Numbered from the stretch's first letter, positions 27,901-40,511 are shown. The stretch: DNA of 64,000 bases from Neocallimastix lanati (nom. inval.) (GCA_016946835.1 JACVTC010000010.1:62001-126000); one strand, 5' to 3'. Notes: generated by a model not told the origin, from the letters alone. Made by a program: numbers and translations.

Positions 27901-28481
27901 AATATCATTTCGGTGATGTTTCCAACTGGCTTTTTGTTTATTTTATACTTCTTCAAAGCAGCACGAGTAACCATATTAATACTAGCACAAGAGTCCAGAA
28001 AGATTTCGCCATTTTGTCCTTCTATTTGCCCATAAACTTTTGAGATTTTATTTTCACTTATTACATTTACTGCATTAGTGATCACACTTTCCTTGGTAAT
28101 TGTTTTTGATGTTGTTTTTGGCTTTAACTTTAATTTCTTCTGGAAAGCTGAACGAAACTTTGGAAAGAGATCAAATAAATGGACTAATTTGGTACCAACT
28201 TCAGTGTCGGCTACCTTATCCACTAGGTCCTCTATTAGATATTCTTCAAACCCGTCCATCAAGCGGATGTGACGTTCTAGATTCGTCACCCTTTCAGCCA
28301 GGTCTTGTTCTTTATCTTCATTCAGGCTACCTTCTCTTAGTTCTTTCAGCCTCTCCTCTTTATTACTTCGTTTAACGGGTTCTATTCTTTTCTCGGCTAA
28401 ATAAGACAAATCTAATTGATCTAACCGAGAAGTATTAGCAATTTTAGTTACTTGTTCTGGCTCCCCTGGATTCATTTCCAT
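24916..28481 (-). pseudogene. Element 1 pol (protease-RT-RNase H-integrase), fossil
   Basis: This carries the complete domain order of a Ty3/gypsy Pol without a chromodomain: protease, reverse transcriptase, RNase H, and integrase ending in the GPY/F-type motif DPYFTGPLKII. The reverse transcriptase has MPFGLCNAPATF and the YIDD catalytic box. The integrase has the HxxxH..CxxC zinc site and the aspartate/glutamate blocks (GLDLVGPLP, TDNGPQF, NGEVENRNKE). The region is broken in a few places and is treated as a fossil. Confidence 0.85.
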
Positions 28482-28837
28482 ATCTACTGATTCCCTGTTC
28501 TCCGCTAAGTCGTTGGAGTTCCCTTGTTGGTTGGTAATAGCGTTGACATTTTCCTTCTTCTTAGCTTTTGTATTTTAAATTTTTTCTTGTTGTTGTGGTT
28601 GTGAATTATAAACCATAGCAGGGGTTGATATAGGCACTGGATTTTCTTTTAAATCAGAGTTATTTATTGACCTTGGTTTAGCATAGGGAGTATTTCTCTG
28701 GTTTCTAGGGATGTTCTTCTTTATTGCTGGAATAACGACTTCGGCATGTGCATTTGTAGTATGGACTTGGTCATTCAGCTCTTGATTAGATGCAAGTATG
28801 CTGGTTTGTTTACTGGAAGTTTTCCTTCTCCCATCTT

Positions 28838-29830
28838 CTAATTTAAAAGTCCCTTTTCTTTCATTTCCGCTAGATCTTTGAAGGTATAGGGACATTCTGG
28901 TGACTTATGACCAAGTTGATTACATCTAAAGCACCTAAAAGTACTAGATTTCTTGGAAAGCTCATCTTTAGCTTCTTGATCGTTAGTATCCAATGTTACT
29001 CTTTTCGGAATAGTTTTAAAATAGATTTGTTTCTTGTCTGTCCTCAGGTTGCCCATAAATCTTCTATCCGAAATTGGATTTGGCTTAGAATAATAATTTC
29101 TTGGTTGATATCTTCGATTACTATTCCTATTGTAACCAAAAGGGGTTTTTATATATCTTAACTCATCCTTGTATTTGTAATTATCTTCCTTATCTATGAA
29201 ATTCTGGTATATAGTGTGGCTAGTCATATAACTTCTGTTTTGCGTAACCATGGTAGCGTTTCTTGAGCTCTTTTTCTTCTTTAGTTGTAATTCCTCATTT
29301 CTTTCTTGAATTTCTTTTTCGGTAGTTTCCGCAAGCTCAGCGATTTTATATGCTTCCTGTAAAGTATCTACCTTGGCAATAGACACTTGAGAACACGGAA
29401 AAACCCTAGAGCTAATGGAATCCTTGTATTCTTTAACGGTAATTAACTTTTGGTAGTCCCGATTAAGATTGTGATATAATTTTTTGTAACGGTGGTTAAA
29501 CTGTTTTAATGACTCACCTTCTGCAATCATTAAGTTTCGTAAAATGGCCCATTTATCACCCTCTGTTATTTCTAGATAGCTTTCTACCACTTTTTGAATT
29601 TCGCTGAACTTGGGATAACGTTCTTCTCCATTTCTCCGAATAGCTAATGCTTTAACGGCGTCTTTAACATCATCTTCTACAGCAGCAAGTACCCAAATGA
29701 ATACCTTCTTTGGTTCTGTAATATCATAAAGAAGAAGGTATTCCTTAAGATCATCCACCCATTCGAGAACATTTTTCCCATAATCTTCTAAGCGTGGGAG
29801 TTCTCTATTGATTTTAGCAGCATCCAACAT
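28838..29830 (-). CDS. gag: Element 1 Gag, nucleocapsid CCHC
   Basis: An uninterrupted 330-residue Gag-like frame of the Ty3/gypsy type. The capsid-like part has the retrotransposon Gag pattern (GESLKQFNHRYKKLYHNL, then LQEAYKIAELAETTEKE). The C-terminus has the zinc knuckle CFRCNQLGHKSPECPY (CX2CX4HX4C), which binds element RNA. It sits first after the primer-binding site, as expected. Confidence 0.85.
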   Translation of the reverse strand: MLDAAKINRELPRLEDYGKNVLEWVDDLKEYLLLYDITEPKKVFIWVLAAVEDDVKDAVKALAIRRNGEERYPKFSEIQKVVESYLEITEGDKWAILRNLMIAEGESLKQFNHRYKKLYHNLNRDYQKLITVKEYKDSISSRVFPCSQVSIAKVDTLQEAYKIAELAETTEKEIQERNEELQLKKKKSSRNATMVTQNRSYMTSHTIYQNFIDKEDNYKYKDELRYIKTPFGYNRNSNRRYQPRNYYSKPNPISDRRFMGNLRTDKKQIYFKTIPKRVTLDTNDQEAKDELSKKSSTFRCFRCNQLGHKSPECPYTFKDLAEMKEKGLLN

Positions 29831-29948
29831 AGTGTATTATTAAGTTTATGTTTAACAATATATATATATTTTTTTTATATAAATATTTTATAACAAGTTA
29901 TATATATAATTTTTTTTTATAATGATTTATAATGTTTCATAGAGCATA

Positions 29949-29966
29949 CGCCCGGATTCTCCACCA
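29949..29966 (-). other. Element 1 primer-binding site
   Basis: On the plus strand it reads CGCCCGGATTCTCCACCA, that is, the 3' end of a tRNA including CCA. On the element's strand it starts TGGTGGAGAATCC, six bases after the 5' LTR. The same 18 bases occur in element 2. I could not name the primer tRNA; it is not the neighbouring tRNA-Thr. Confidence 0.75.
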
Positions 29967-29972
29967 GAAATT

Positions 29973-30113
29973 CGGGACGTAATGCTCTATATTAATTAAT
30001 TTTATAATATTTTATTTATTTTTATTTTATTTTATTAATTTTATTATTTTTTTTTTGATTAGGTTATTTTCTTAAATTTAAGAAATTTATATTTTTCTGA
30101 ATGTATCGTTCCA
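29973..30113 (-). repeat. Element 1 5' LTR, 141 bp
   Basis: It matches 24722-24865 along its length with about six substitutions and T-run differences. It ends ..CGTTCCA. Directly after it come TAA and the solo LTR of family 2. Confidence 0.85.
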
Positions 30114-30116
30114 TAA

Positions 30117-31765
30117 TGATACGGGCTGGGGTTGAAACACTAAGATATTCAAAACAAAAAAAAAATAAATATTAACACATAACTATAAAAATAAATTTGG
30201 AAACAAGAAAAAAAATTAAATTTTAAAATATTCTTTATTTAAATTTAAAATTAAAATTATTTGTTCCCAGTATTAAAAAGAAAGAAATTTATTCTTCTTT
30301 TTATACTTTTATTTTAATACATTTTATTTATTATTAATATATTCTTTATAAAAAAAAACTATTATAACTATTTTATTTTAATTTTTAACTATTATTTTAA
30401 ATTATTTTTTTAAAAAAAAAAATAACATTTATTAAATTAAAATATAAAAAATTAATTTAGAGATTGTATCACGAAGGGCATTCCGGGCGGTAGCTTCTTC
30501 TTGATATTGTTTTTCAGAGAGAGAATTATACAGAATTGATATTTTCTGTATTTTAGATCATTTTTTTTATTATTGAAATTCTGTATTTTAGTTCATTTTT
30601 ATTTTTAATAAAGATTTAATTTATTTTTGATTTTTGATTTATTTTTAGTTTATTTCAAAGGTTTAGAAAATATTATACAGAAACTTATAATTCTGTATTT
30701 TATATCAAATATTTATTGAAATAGGTTTTTATTATTCTTAATATAAAAACAGGAATTAGTAATGATTTTAATATTATATAATTTTTAATAAGAATATTTA
30801 GTAATAATTATTATTATATTTAATATTAATAAAATATTTAATAATAATTTTTATTAGATTTAATATTAATAAAAGAATATTTAATAAGAATATTTAATAA
30901 TAATTTTCATTATATTTAATATTAATAAAAGAAAATTATAAGAATATTTAATAATAATTTTATTTTATTATTATTAATGTTGAAATTACAACTGAATTAA
31001 ATTTCAATTTCAATTAATTTCAATTAATACTATTAAAAACAAAATAATTAATAAAAATTTATAATTCATTAATTATTCTTTAAATTTTATTTATTTTATA
31101 ATATTATAAGTTATTTGATCATCTTAGGACCAGCTTAGGCCTACTGATTCTAATGATATCATATTAAGCTTAAATATTATTAATAAATAAAATATTTATT
31201 CAACATGAATCATTTGGTCATGTCATCCTTGATTCATAAATTAATGTTTATGTATTAATTTATGTTATATTGATTTAATTAATTATTAATTATTAATTAC
31301 TATATTAAATATTTAAATTTAATATTATATTATATATATTAGCTAATATATTAGATTAAAAAATATTATTTATTTATATTAAACATATTCTTATACTAAA
31401 TATTATTATTATCAACTTTATATTATTATTATCAATATTCTCAAACCTACAAAGTATAAAAAGAAAATTCAAATTTATCTTTTTGTTCTTTGTAAGGTTA
31501 TAGTTAACCTATTATAATATAACTATATATTTTTATTAATAAATAAAAATTTTTTATCATATCAAACCAATTATTAGTTTTAATTAAGTGTTAAATTAAC
31601 AAATTTAACTTTATAACTCTTTTATTTTAGTAATTTACTTATATCTATATAGCTATATTATATAGATATATCAACCTGATTCCTCGTTAAATTCAATCTG
31701 TCTACTTTTTAACAATTAAGAGTATTTAATAGGAAATACAAGGTATTTAGTGACACCCCGTATCA
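30117..31765 (-). mobile_element. Solo LTR of the element 2 family (LTR A), carrying a nested LTR
   Basis: It starts TGATACGGGCTGGGG and ends ACACCCCGTATCA, the same termini as both LTRs of element 2. It is about 907 bp once the nested 30978-31714 insertion and its duplicated 5 bp are taken out. Several base differences separate it from both element 2 LTRs, which agree with each other, so it is an independent insertion and not a part of element 2. It is flanked by ATAA on both sides (30113-30116 and 31766-31769). Internal-region loss by LTR-LTR recombination is the usual origin of such solo LTRs. Confidence 0.85.
30978..31714. mobile_element. Nested solo LTR E inside LTR A, 737 bp
   Basis: A block absent from both other LTRs of the family. 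It begins TGTTGAAATTACAAC and ends CTTTTTAACA, giving TGTT/AACA termini, and is flanked by ATTAA on both sides (30973-30977 and 31715-31719). Removing it and one ATTAA restores the sequence found in LTRs 31770-33333 and 42054-44519. The TGTT..AACA ends are like those of the copia LTR at 22830, so a copia origin is possible, but the sequences are not alike overall. Confidence 0.82.
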
Positions 31766-31769
31766 ATAA

Positions 31770-33333
31770 TGATACGGGCTGGGGTTGAAACACTAAGATA
31801 TTCAAAACAAAAAAAAAAATAAATATTAACACATAACTATAAAAATAAGTTTGGAAACAAGAAAAAAAAATTAAATTTTAAAATATTCTTTATTTAAATT
31901 TAAAATTAAAATTATTTGTTCCCAGTATTAAAAAGAAAGAAATTTATTCTTCTTTTTATACTTTTATTTTAATACATTTTATTTATTATTAATATATTCT
32001 TTATAAAAAAAAAAACTATTATAACTATTTTATTTTAATTTTTAACTATTATTTTAAATTATTTTTTAAAAAAAAAAAATAACATTTATTAAATTAAAAT
32101 ATAAAAAATTAATTTAGAGCTTGTATCACGAAGGGCATTCCGGGCGGTAGCTTCTTCTTGATATTGTTTTTCAGAGAGAGAATTATACAGAATTGATATT
32201 TTCTGTATTTTAGATCATTTTTTTTATTATTGAAATTCTGTATTTTAGTTCATTTTTATTTTTAATAAAGATTTAATTTATTTTTGATTTTTGATTTATT
32301 TTTAGTTTATTTCAAAGGTTTAGAAAATATTATACAGAAACTTATAATTCTGTATTTTATATCAAATATTTATTGAAATAGGTTTTTATTATTCTTAATA
32401 TAAAAATAGGAATTAGTAATGATTTAAATATTATATAATTTTTAATAAGAATATTTAGTAATAATTATTATTATATTTAATATTAATAAAATATTTAATA
32501 ATAATTTTTATTAGATTTGATATTAATAAATGATTTTAATAAGAATATTTAATAATAATTTTTATTAGATTTAATATTAATAAAAGAATATTTAATAAGA
32601 ATATTTAATAATAATTTTTATTATATTTGATATTAATAAAAGATTTTAATAAGAATATTTAATAATAATTTTTATTATATTTAATATTAATAAAAGAATT
32701 TTATAAGAATATTTAATAATAATTTTTATTATATTTAATATTAATAAAAGATTTTTTATTAGAATATTTAATAATAATTTTTATTATATTTAATATTAAT
32801 AAAAGATTTTTTATTAGAATATTTAATAATAATTTTTATTATATTTAATATTAATAAAAGATTTTTTATTAGAATATTTAATAATAATTTTTATTAGATT
32901 TGATATTAATAAAAGCATTTTATAAGAATATTTAATAATAATTTTTATTATATTTAATATTAATAAAAGAATTTTATAAGAATATTTAATAATAATTTTT
33001 ATTATATTTAATATTAATAAAAGATTTTTTATTAGAATATTTAATAATAATTTTTATTATATTTAATATTAATAAAAGATTTTTTATTAGAATATTTAAT
33101 AATAATTTTTATTAGATTTGATATTAATAAAAGCATTTTATAAGAATATTTAATAATAATTTTTATTATATTTAATATTAATAAAAGAAATTTATAAGAA
33201 TATTTAATAATAATTTTTATTATATTTGATATTAATAAAAGATTTTAATAAGAATATTTAATAATAATTTTATTTTATTATTATTAAGAGTATTTAATAG
33301 GAAATACAAGATATTTAGTGACACCCCGTATCA
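31770..33333 (-). repeat. Element 2 3' LTR, 1564 bp
   Basis: TGATACGGG..CCCGTATCA termini. The first 650 bp are nearly the same as in the partner LTR. From about 32420 to 33290 it is an array of roughly 50-60 bp units (core GAATATTTAATAATAATTTT) with about 15 copies. Confidence 0.9.
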
Positions 33334-33345
33334 TAATCTCCCCGC

Positions 33346-36300
33346 TTAAGATGAGACTTCGTCCCCTGAAGTCTGATTATACCAAGTATAATAATGAACA
33401 AGATTTTTCTGGTGTACATTTCTGTCAGCTATTTCACCAGTGTAAATATCACAAATACAAGCGGTATTATAATTCATTTGAACAATTCTAAAAGGACCAG
33501 TGTAAAAGGGGTCTAACTTTCTTCTTGAGAAATTTCTAACTAAAACTAAGTCCCCTGGTTCAAAAACAGTATTCATAGATTTTTGTTGTTTTCTTCTATT
33601 TTCCCATAATTTATTAGCATTATCAATATTAGCAGTGGCTTCCATAATCCATTTATGATGAGTTGTAAATTTTCTAATTAAATATTCATCAAAGGTTTCA
33701 TTTATATTTCTATCATTATATGCAATTGTTAATTCGAATGGTTATAGATCAGTTCTACCATATAAGAGTTCAAAACTAGAAAATTTTGTAACTTCACTTT
33801 TGCAAGTTCTTAAGGCCCATAAAGCAACTGGAAGAATTTCATCCCAATTCTTTTCTGTTCCTCCAAGTAGTCTAATATATTTTATAATTTCTCTATTTCT
33901 ATTTTCAACTTGGCCATTACTTTCAGGATGGTAAGTACTGATGTAATGAACATAAACATTATATAAATCTAAAAATCCTTTTGTAGCATTGGAAGTAAAT
34001 TGCGGACCATTATCAGTGATTAAAATTTCAGGAATGCCATGTCGAGAAAATACATTAGTAAGAAACTTAATAACGTCTTTAGATTCAATTGTAGGAAATG
34101 GTTCGGCTTCTACCCATTTTGTAAAATAATCAACTAAAACAATTATGTATTTATTATTTGATTTAGTGATAGGTAAGGGTCCTATAATGTCTAAACCAAC
34201 TCGAGTAAAGGGTAAACCTGGTTTAGTAGCAAATGATTCATTACCTCTATTAATTGGTTGTGGTCTGTTCATTTGACAATCATGGCAAGTTTTAACAAGT
34301 AATTCTACATCTTTGGACATGTTTTCCCAACAATATTTCCTTTTAAGTCTATCGTATGTATTATAATAGCCTTCATGTCCAACACTATGCGCAGCTAATA
34401 ATAGTTCTATTTTCTCTTCTTTGTTTTCGACAAATTTACGAATATTTTCTCCGTCTTTAAAATATTTAATATTATCTATAATAATTATTTTCTTTTTCAA
34501 ATATTCTTTAATAGCAATACTATTATTTAATTCTTCAACTTCAGTATTATTATTGTCATCATTAGTTGTAACAAAAATTATTTCATTTTCATTAAAATTA
34601 TTTTCAATAGAATCTTTATTTAAAGTATAATAATTTTCCAATTTATTATTATCTTTACTTTTATTTAAATTAATATTATTTTCATTATAGTTATCATTAA
34701 TTTTAGAATTACATATATTAAGATTTTTATTATAAGAATTTTCAGAAATATTAATTAAAGGATTTTTATCAAAATTATTTTCATAAAAATTTTTAATACA
34801 ATTTTTATTAATATTGTTATAATTAAGTTTTTCAGAAAAATTTTTAATATTATTTTGATTATGGTTACAAAATTCCTTTGAAAATTTTTTAATATCGTTA
34901 CTACTATTATTACAATTATTATCAAAATTTTCTAAATAAAAATTTTTGTCATTATTATTATTATTATTAAATTTTTCATAATAACTATTAACACTGGAAT
35001 TATTATTTAAATTTTTAAAAATATAATTATTATTATTATTATTATTATTTAATTTATTTAAAGAATTAATTATATTATTATCTAAATTATTTTTATTAAA
35101 ATTAACGTAATTATTTTCTTCAGAAATATTATTTATAGGATAATCATTTTTATTTGTATTATTCATTCTATTTATATTTTCAATAGAATCGTAATTAATA
35201 TTTTCATTATTATTCAAATGAATAAACAAAGTATTATTTTTAATTTCTTTATTAATATTTTTAGAGTCAGGAATTAATCGAGAAAGTGCATCAGCAATTA
35301 CATTTTTCTTTCCTTGTTCATATTTAACTACAATTTTTAACATACTAAAAGTTATAACCCATCTAGCTTGACGAGCATTATTTGGTTCTTTATTATTAAA
35401 TAAGCCTATTAAAGGTTTATGATCAGTATATAAAATAGTATCATATTTATTACCACTAAAATATGGTTTAAATTTTAAACAGCAATAATAAGCAGCTGTG
35501 CCTTCTAAATCAGTAATACTATAATTTATTTCAGTAGGTTTTAAAGATCTACTAATGTATTGAATTGGATGTTCGATGTTATCTTTATCTTTCTGCATTA
35601 ATACACCACCTATTCCATCTAATGAAGCATCCGTTCTAATTAAAAATTGTTTATCATAATCTGGATATTTAAGAATAGGAGCTTCAATAAGTTTTTCCTT
35701 AAGAATTTTAAATCTTTCTTCAGTTATATCATCCCAGATATATTTTATATTTTTCTTTAATAGTTTAAATAATGGTTGAGCAATTATAGCAAAATCTTTA
35801 ATAAATTTTCTATAATATCCAATTGCACCTAAGAAAGATCTTAATTGAGTAATATTTTTAGGTGATTCCCATTTGGATATTACATCTACCTTTTTGGGTA
35901 CTGGCTTTATACCTTCTGTGGATAAAATATGGCCTAATACTTCAACTTCTTGTTTAATAAAATGGCATTTTGATAAATTAGCCTTTAGACCATTTTCTTT
36001 AATAATATCAAAAACTTTTTGTAGATCCAATATGTGTTGTTCTAAGGTATCAGAAAATATTACTAAATCATCCATATAAATGAACATACATTTACCAATT
36101 AAAGGCAAGAATATTCTGTTCATTTCACGTTGGAAAGTTGCAGGAGCATTACAAAGTCCGAATGGCATAACTTTGTAATTATAATTTCCAAACATTGTTG
36201 TAAAGCAAGTTTTATCTCTGTCTTCTTTTTCCATAGGAATCTGATGGAAACCAGAAAATAAGTCAAGCGTGGTTAAGTACTTAACTTTATTGCCTATAGA

Positions 36301-38682
36301 AAATAATATTTCTTCTATATAAGGTAAAGGATATGCGTCTTTAATAGTAATATCATTTAATTTTCTATAATCCACTACCATTCTCCATTTACCATTCTTT
36401 TTAGGAACGAGAATAACTGGGAACGACCATGATGATTTTGAAGGTTCTATCAATCCATTTCTTAATAATTTACTTATTTCTTCTCTTAGTATACTCATTT
36501 GCTTCTTATTTGCTACTCAATACATTCTTTGTTTAATTGGCATTCGACCACTTATGATTTTTATTTTATGACTTAGTAATTTCGATTTACCTAAATCATC
36601 TGTATCAAGTGCCAATACATTTATATTATTTAATAATAAAAACTTTAGTTTGTTTCTAATTTTTGTTGGTGCTTTCGCCGCAATTTCATGAATAGTTATT
36701 TCCTTTACACTTTTAAAATTCTTAACAGTATTTTCAATAGAAATATCAATATTTTTGATTACACTGTTATCATAATTCTTTTTATCATTAATTTCATTTA
36801 TTTTTGTTAATAAAGAATAATTATTTTGTAAAGAATTTTTATTATCTTTTTTGTTACCACTTATAACGAAATCATTAATATCTTTAACATGATGATTAAT
36901 TTCGAAAGAATTTTTATTATTAACATCTTCATTAAAAATTGTGGAAAAATTTTTATCACTAATAGTATTATCAACATCTTTAGAAACTATATTATCATTA
37001 TTATCATTACAAAAATTTTCAGAAGGTTTATCAGTATTAATATTATTTTTATTAAGGTTTTCAGAAAGATTATTAATATTATTTTTATTAAGGTTTTCAG
37101 AAAGATTATTAATATTATTTTTATTAAAAATTTCAGAAAAATTATTAATATTATTTTTATTTCCAAAAATATTATAAGGATTATTAGTATTATTAATGCT
37201 ATTTAAGTTTTCATAAATATTATTAATATTATCTAAATCTTTAGAAATATTATCAGTATTATTAACATCATATAAATTTTTAGAGAAATTATTAATATTA
37301 TTTTTATTATTAAAATTTTCAGAAGAACAATTTTTATTATTAATACTAATCGAATTATTGATATTATTTTTATTAATAGGTTTTTCAAAAATATTATTAA
37401 TTCTATTATTAAAAATTTTATTAGAAAAATTTTTACTGTTAAAATTTTTATTAGATAGACTTTTACTAGAAAAATTTTTATTAGAAAAATTTTCGATATT
37501 ATTATTATTATCGATATTAATTTCATTTGGATTATCATGATTATTTATAGTATTAAAATTTTTGTTAGTATTATTATTATTAATATCTTTATTAGAAGAA
37601 CAATTATTATTATAAATTTTAGAAATTTTATCATTATTAATTTTACATCCAAATACATTCTTTAAATAATTATCATTATTATTTATATTGCAAAAATTAT
37701 TTCCATCTTTATCATTATGATTTCCAAAGGAATTATCAATATCATTATTATCATTATTTTCTTCATATAAAATTTGAATATATTTATCTTCGGTGGTTAA
37801 TAAATAATCAACTAGCACATCTTTATTCAATTCTTCTTCGAATTCATCTTTAATATCATCTTCTTCATCTTCTATTTCCGTCACACTTTCAAAACTTCCT
37901 ATCTTTCGTATCTCATCTGTTTTTTGATACAAGGTGTGATCAGAGAAGTCCATAATAATCTTCATTCTAGCTAGCGCATCCACACCAATTAATACTTGGA
38001 AAATATCATCTTTTTCAACCAATCTAAAGATTTCCTTAGAAGTAATATTTCCAATTGTTATTTCTATTTCATATAATTTTGAGATGAGCGTGGTATTAGT
38101 ACAAGCTTGATATAAAGTTTCTTTAATAGCAGAAATTGGTTTAAATGGAATTTTATTATTTATCATGAAGGTTTTGGTGATCATATTAATAGAAGAACAG
38201 GAATCTAAATATACTGTAGTTTCTACGTTTTCTACCTTACATTTTGTTTTTACAATCTTATCTTTCTTAATTGTTGATAAGATTGTTTCTTCATCTTCTA
38301 TAATTGTTGTAAACTTTAAGGCTTTAGATAATTCAGTTCTCAATTTAGGATTGATATTGAGCAACTGTCCGATGGTAATATTAGCGAACTTATTTCCAAT
38401 ATCGTCCACTATATTATAATTATCTTGATTTCCTGTTATTTTTAATTTTTTTGTAATATTTTCCTTATTGGATTTTTCTACCTTTTTTTCACTTGGAAGT
38501 TGTATTTCTTTAGCTAATTCTTTTATTTCTTTTGCTCTTTCTTTCTTGTTTCTTCTTTTTGCTTCTTCGATTGAGGGTTCATTTATAAAAGATGGATCAA
38601 GATGATTTAACGCTTCTGTTTCTTTTTGATTTTCATTTCCTTTATTATTACTATTAGTTTCACTTTCTGGTTCCATTTCCAT
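33346..38682 (-). pseudogene. Element 2 pol with two Asn-rich insertions, fossil
   Basis: The parts in order are: protease block YLDSCSSINM near 38.2 kb; an Asn-rich region at about 36.75-37.75 kb; reverse transcriptase with MPFGLCNAPATF and YMDD; RNase H with TDASLDGIGGVL; a second Asn-rich region at about 34.5-35.25 kb; integrase zinc site, GLDIIGPLP, TDNGPQF and NGQVENRNRE; and a GPY/F-type end (DPFYTGPFRIV) without a chromodomain. Both Asn-rich regions lie between folded domains, not inside them. The gene is broken in about two places and is treated as a fossil. Confidence 0.85.
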
Positions 38683-38909
38683 TTGTTCCTGATTATTTGA
38701 TGGAACTTTAATTGGTTGAGGATTTTCTTTTAAACTTTTCTTAGTTGCTTTCTTATATGGTTTATTTTCATTAGTTTTTCTACTTCTTCTTTCAGCTACA
38801 ATGGCTATTTCTTTATTATCTTCTATATTCGAAGATTCTTTAGTTCCAGTAAGTGAATTAGTTAAAAGAGTTGTATTGGTTTGATTTATGGGAGTATTCC
38901 TTCTCCCAT

Positions 38910-40241
38910 TTAGAAGTTTAAAGGTTGATTATTGTTATTAAAAAAATTTTGGTTATTATTAATAGGATCTATGTTATTATGATTAGGATTTGAACTGTTA
39001 TAACTAGTATTATTATAATTAGTATTAACATTAAAGTTTCCATTTGAGTTATAATTATTTACATTATTAGTATTAATTTTAGAGTTTCTATTTAAATTAC
39101 TAATATTATAATTACCATCATAGTTATTATTATTGTTTAGGTTATGATTTCTGTTTGTATTGCTGTTATTTGTAATGTAGAGATTATTGTTATTAAGTCT
39201 TCCAGTAGCTTCCATATCAGCTAGTTCTTGATAAGTATAAGGACAATCTTGCATCCTATGACCAGGTTGATGACATTTAAAACAATTTAGATTAATATTA
39301 TTAGACATAAAATTTTGATTTCTTAAATTATTTTTAATTCCGGGTACTTTATTATTGCTAAAATTATTATTCATGTTGTTAAAATTTGGATTATTGTTAT
39401 TATAATTATTACCACTATTATAACCATTTCGGAAATGATTTATATTTCTGTTATTAATAGAGTTATTATAATTATTATTATAAGAATTTCGATAATTATT
39501 ATTATAATTATTTGAATGATTATAACCATTATTTTTATTATAATTATTATAATTATTATAGTTATAATTATTATAATTAGAGCGATAATTATTGTATTCA
39601 TAATTATTAGGATTGTCATAATTTCTATTATTATAATTATTACTATAATTATTTGGAAAAATAGAATTTAGACCTCCATAAGTATTGGTAAACATAACGA
39701 CATTTCTATTTCTATTGGGCATTTCAGAAGCAGTCTCTGCAAGTTCAGCTATTTTAAATGCTTCTTCTAAATTAGCTGGTTGAGAAGTTATTACTTCCTT
39801 TCTAGCATATGGACGACTTAATAATGAATCCGTGTAATCATTAATAGTAATAAATGCTTGACTTTCTGGAGTAAGTGATCCGTATAATTTACCGTATCTC
39901 CAGTTAAAGTCTTTAATTGATTCACCCTTTTGTATTTTGAGTGATTTTAGGTTAAAGCATTTTTCTTGAGGAGTAGTATCTAAAAATTTTTCAATGGCAG
40001 TTTTAATATCCGTAATACTTGGATATATGATCATTTCAGCCTCTTCATCTTCTTCTTTAAGATCTTCAATTACTCCTTTTAATCGTCCAGGAACACATTC
40101 TTTTGCCCAAGCAAACATTTTTCTAGGGTCATCAATATCTGAGAGTTCCATTACCCTATTGAACTCTTCAGCCCATGATTCTATGTCCCTATCGAAACTA
40201 CCAAGTCGTGGCAATAATTTAGCTATTTCGCTAATCTTCAT
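38910..40241 (-). CDS. gag: Element 2 Gag with Asn-rich region and CCHC knuckle
   Basis: An uninterrupted 443-residue Gag. The N-terminal third has the Ty3-type Gag domain (GESIKDFNWRYGKLYGSL, NLEEAFKIAELAETASE). Residues about 190-310 are mostly Asn with Tyr and Arg. The zinc knuckle is CFKCHQPGHRMQDCPY near residue 325, and a second Asn-rich tail follows. The homopolymeric stretches are of the same kind as in its pol and in the fossil at 5-6 kb. Confidence 0.87.
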   Translation of the reverse strand: MKISEIAKLLPRLGSFDRDIESWAEEFNRVMELSDIDDPRKMFAWAKECVPGRLKGVIEDLKEEDEEAEMIIYPSITDIKTAIEKFLDTTPQEKCFNLKSLKIQKGESIKDFNWRYGKLYGSLTPESQAFITINDYTDSLLSRPYARKEVITSQPANLEEAFKIAELAETASEMPNRNRNVVMFTNTYGGLNSIFPNNYSNNYNNRNYDNPNNYEYNNYRSNYNNYNYNNYNNYNKNNGYNHSNNYNNNYRNSYNNNYNNSINNRNINHFRNGYNSGNNYNNNNPNFNNMNNNFSNNKVPGIKNNLRNQNFMSNNINLNCFKCHQPGHRMQDCPYTYQELADMEATGRLNNNNLYITNNSNTNRNHNLNNNNNYDGNYNISNLNRNSKINTNNVNNYNSNGNFNVNTNYNNTSYNSSNPNHNNIDPINNNQNFFNNNNQPLNF

Positions 40242-40266
40242 TTTTTTTTTTTTTTTTTTTTTTTAA

Positions 40267-40457
40267 AGAAAGAACACAAAAGAACACAAAATTGCTTAAA
40301 TAGAAACGAATATAAAAAAAATTTTTTTTTTTTTTTTATATGGATATATATATATTTTTTTTTATTTATTTTATTTAAAATATAGTTTTATAAAGAAATT
40401 TATTTTCTAATATTTATATATATATATAGATTTTAACAAAAAAAAATGATAAAGAAA

Positions 40458-40511
<54 letters not shown>

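Larger units (their letters stand above)
24722..30113 (-). mobile_element. Ty3/gypsy element 1, oldest of the pile, broken
   Basis: Short LTRs (24722-24865 and 29973-30113, ends TGGGAC..GTTCCA) bracket a full set of parts in Ty3 order on the minus strand. They are a primer-binding site at 29949-29966, gag at 28838-29830 with a CCHC knuckle, protease near 28.0 kb, reverse transcriptase (VYIDDLVVFS near 26.9 kb), RNase H near 26.2-26.5 kb and integrase (25.0-25.9 kb, HHCC zinc site, TDNGPQF, GPL end motif). A purine tract precedes the left LTR. The LTRs differ at several percent of positions, so the insertion is not recent. It is broken, with about two or three breaks in pol. Flanks are TAAAA on the left and, after later insertions are removed, TAAAA on the right. 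Confidence 0.88.

Noticed and set aside
30117-33333. LTR A and the adjacent LTR as one tandem 5' unit of element 2
   Set aside because: They are separated by ATAA, and A differs at positions where both element 2 LTRs agree, so A is a separate solo LTR.
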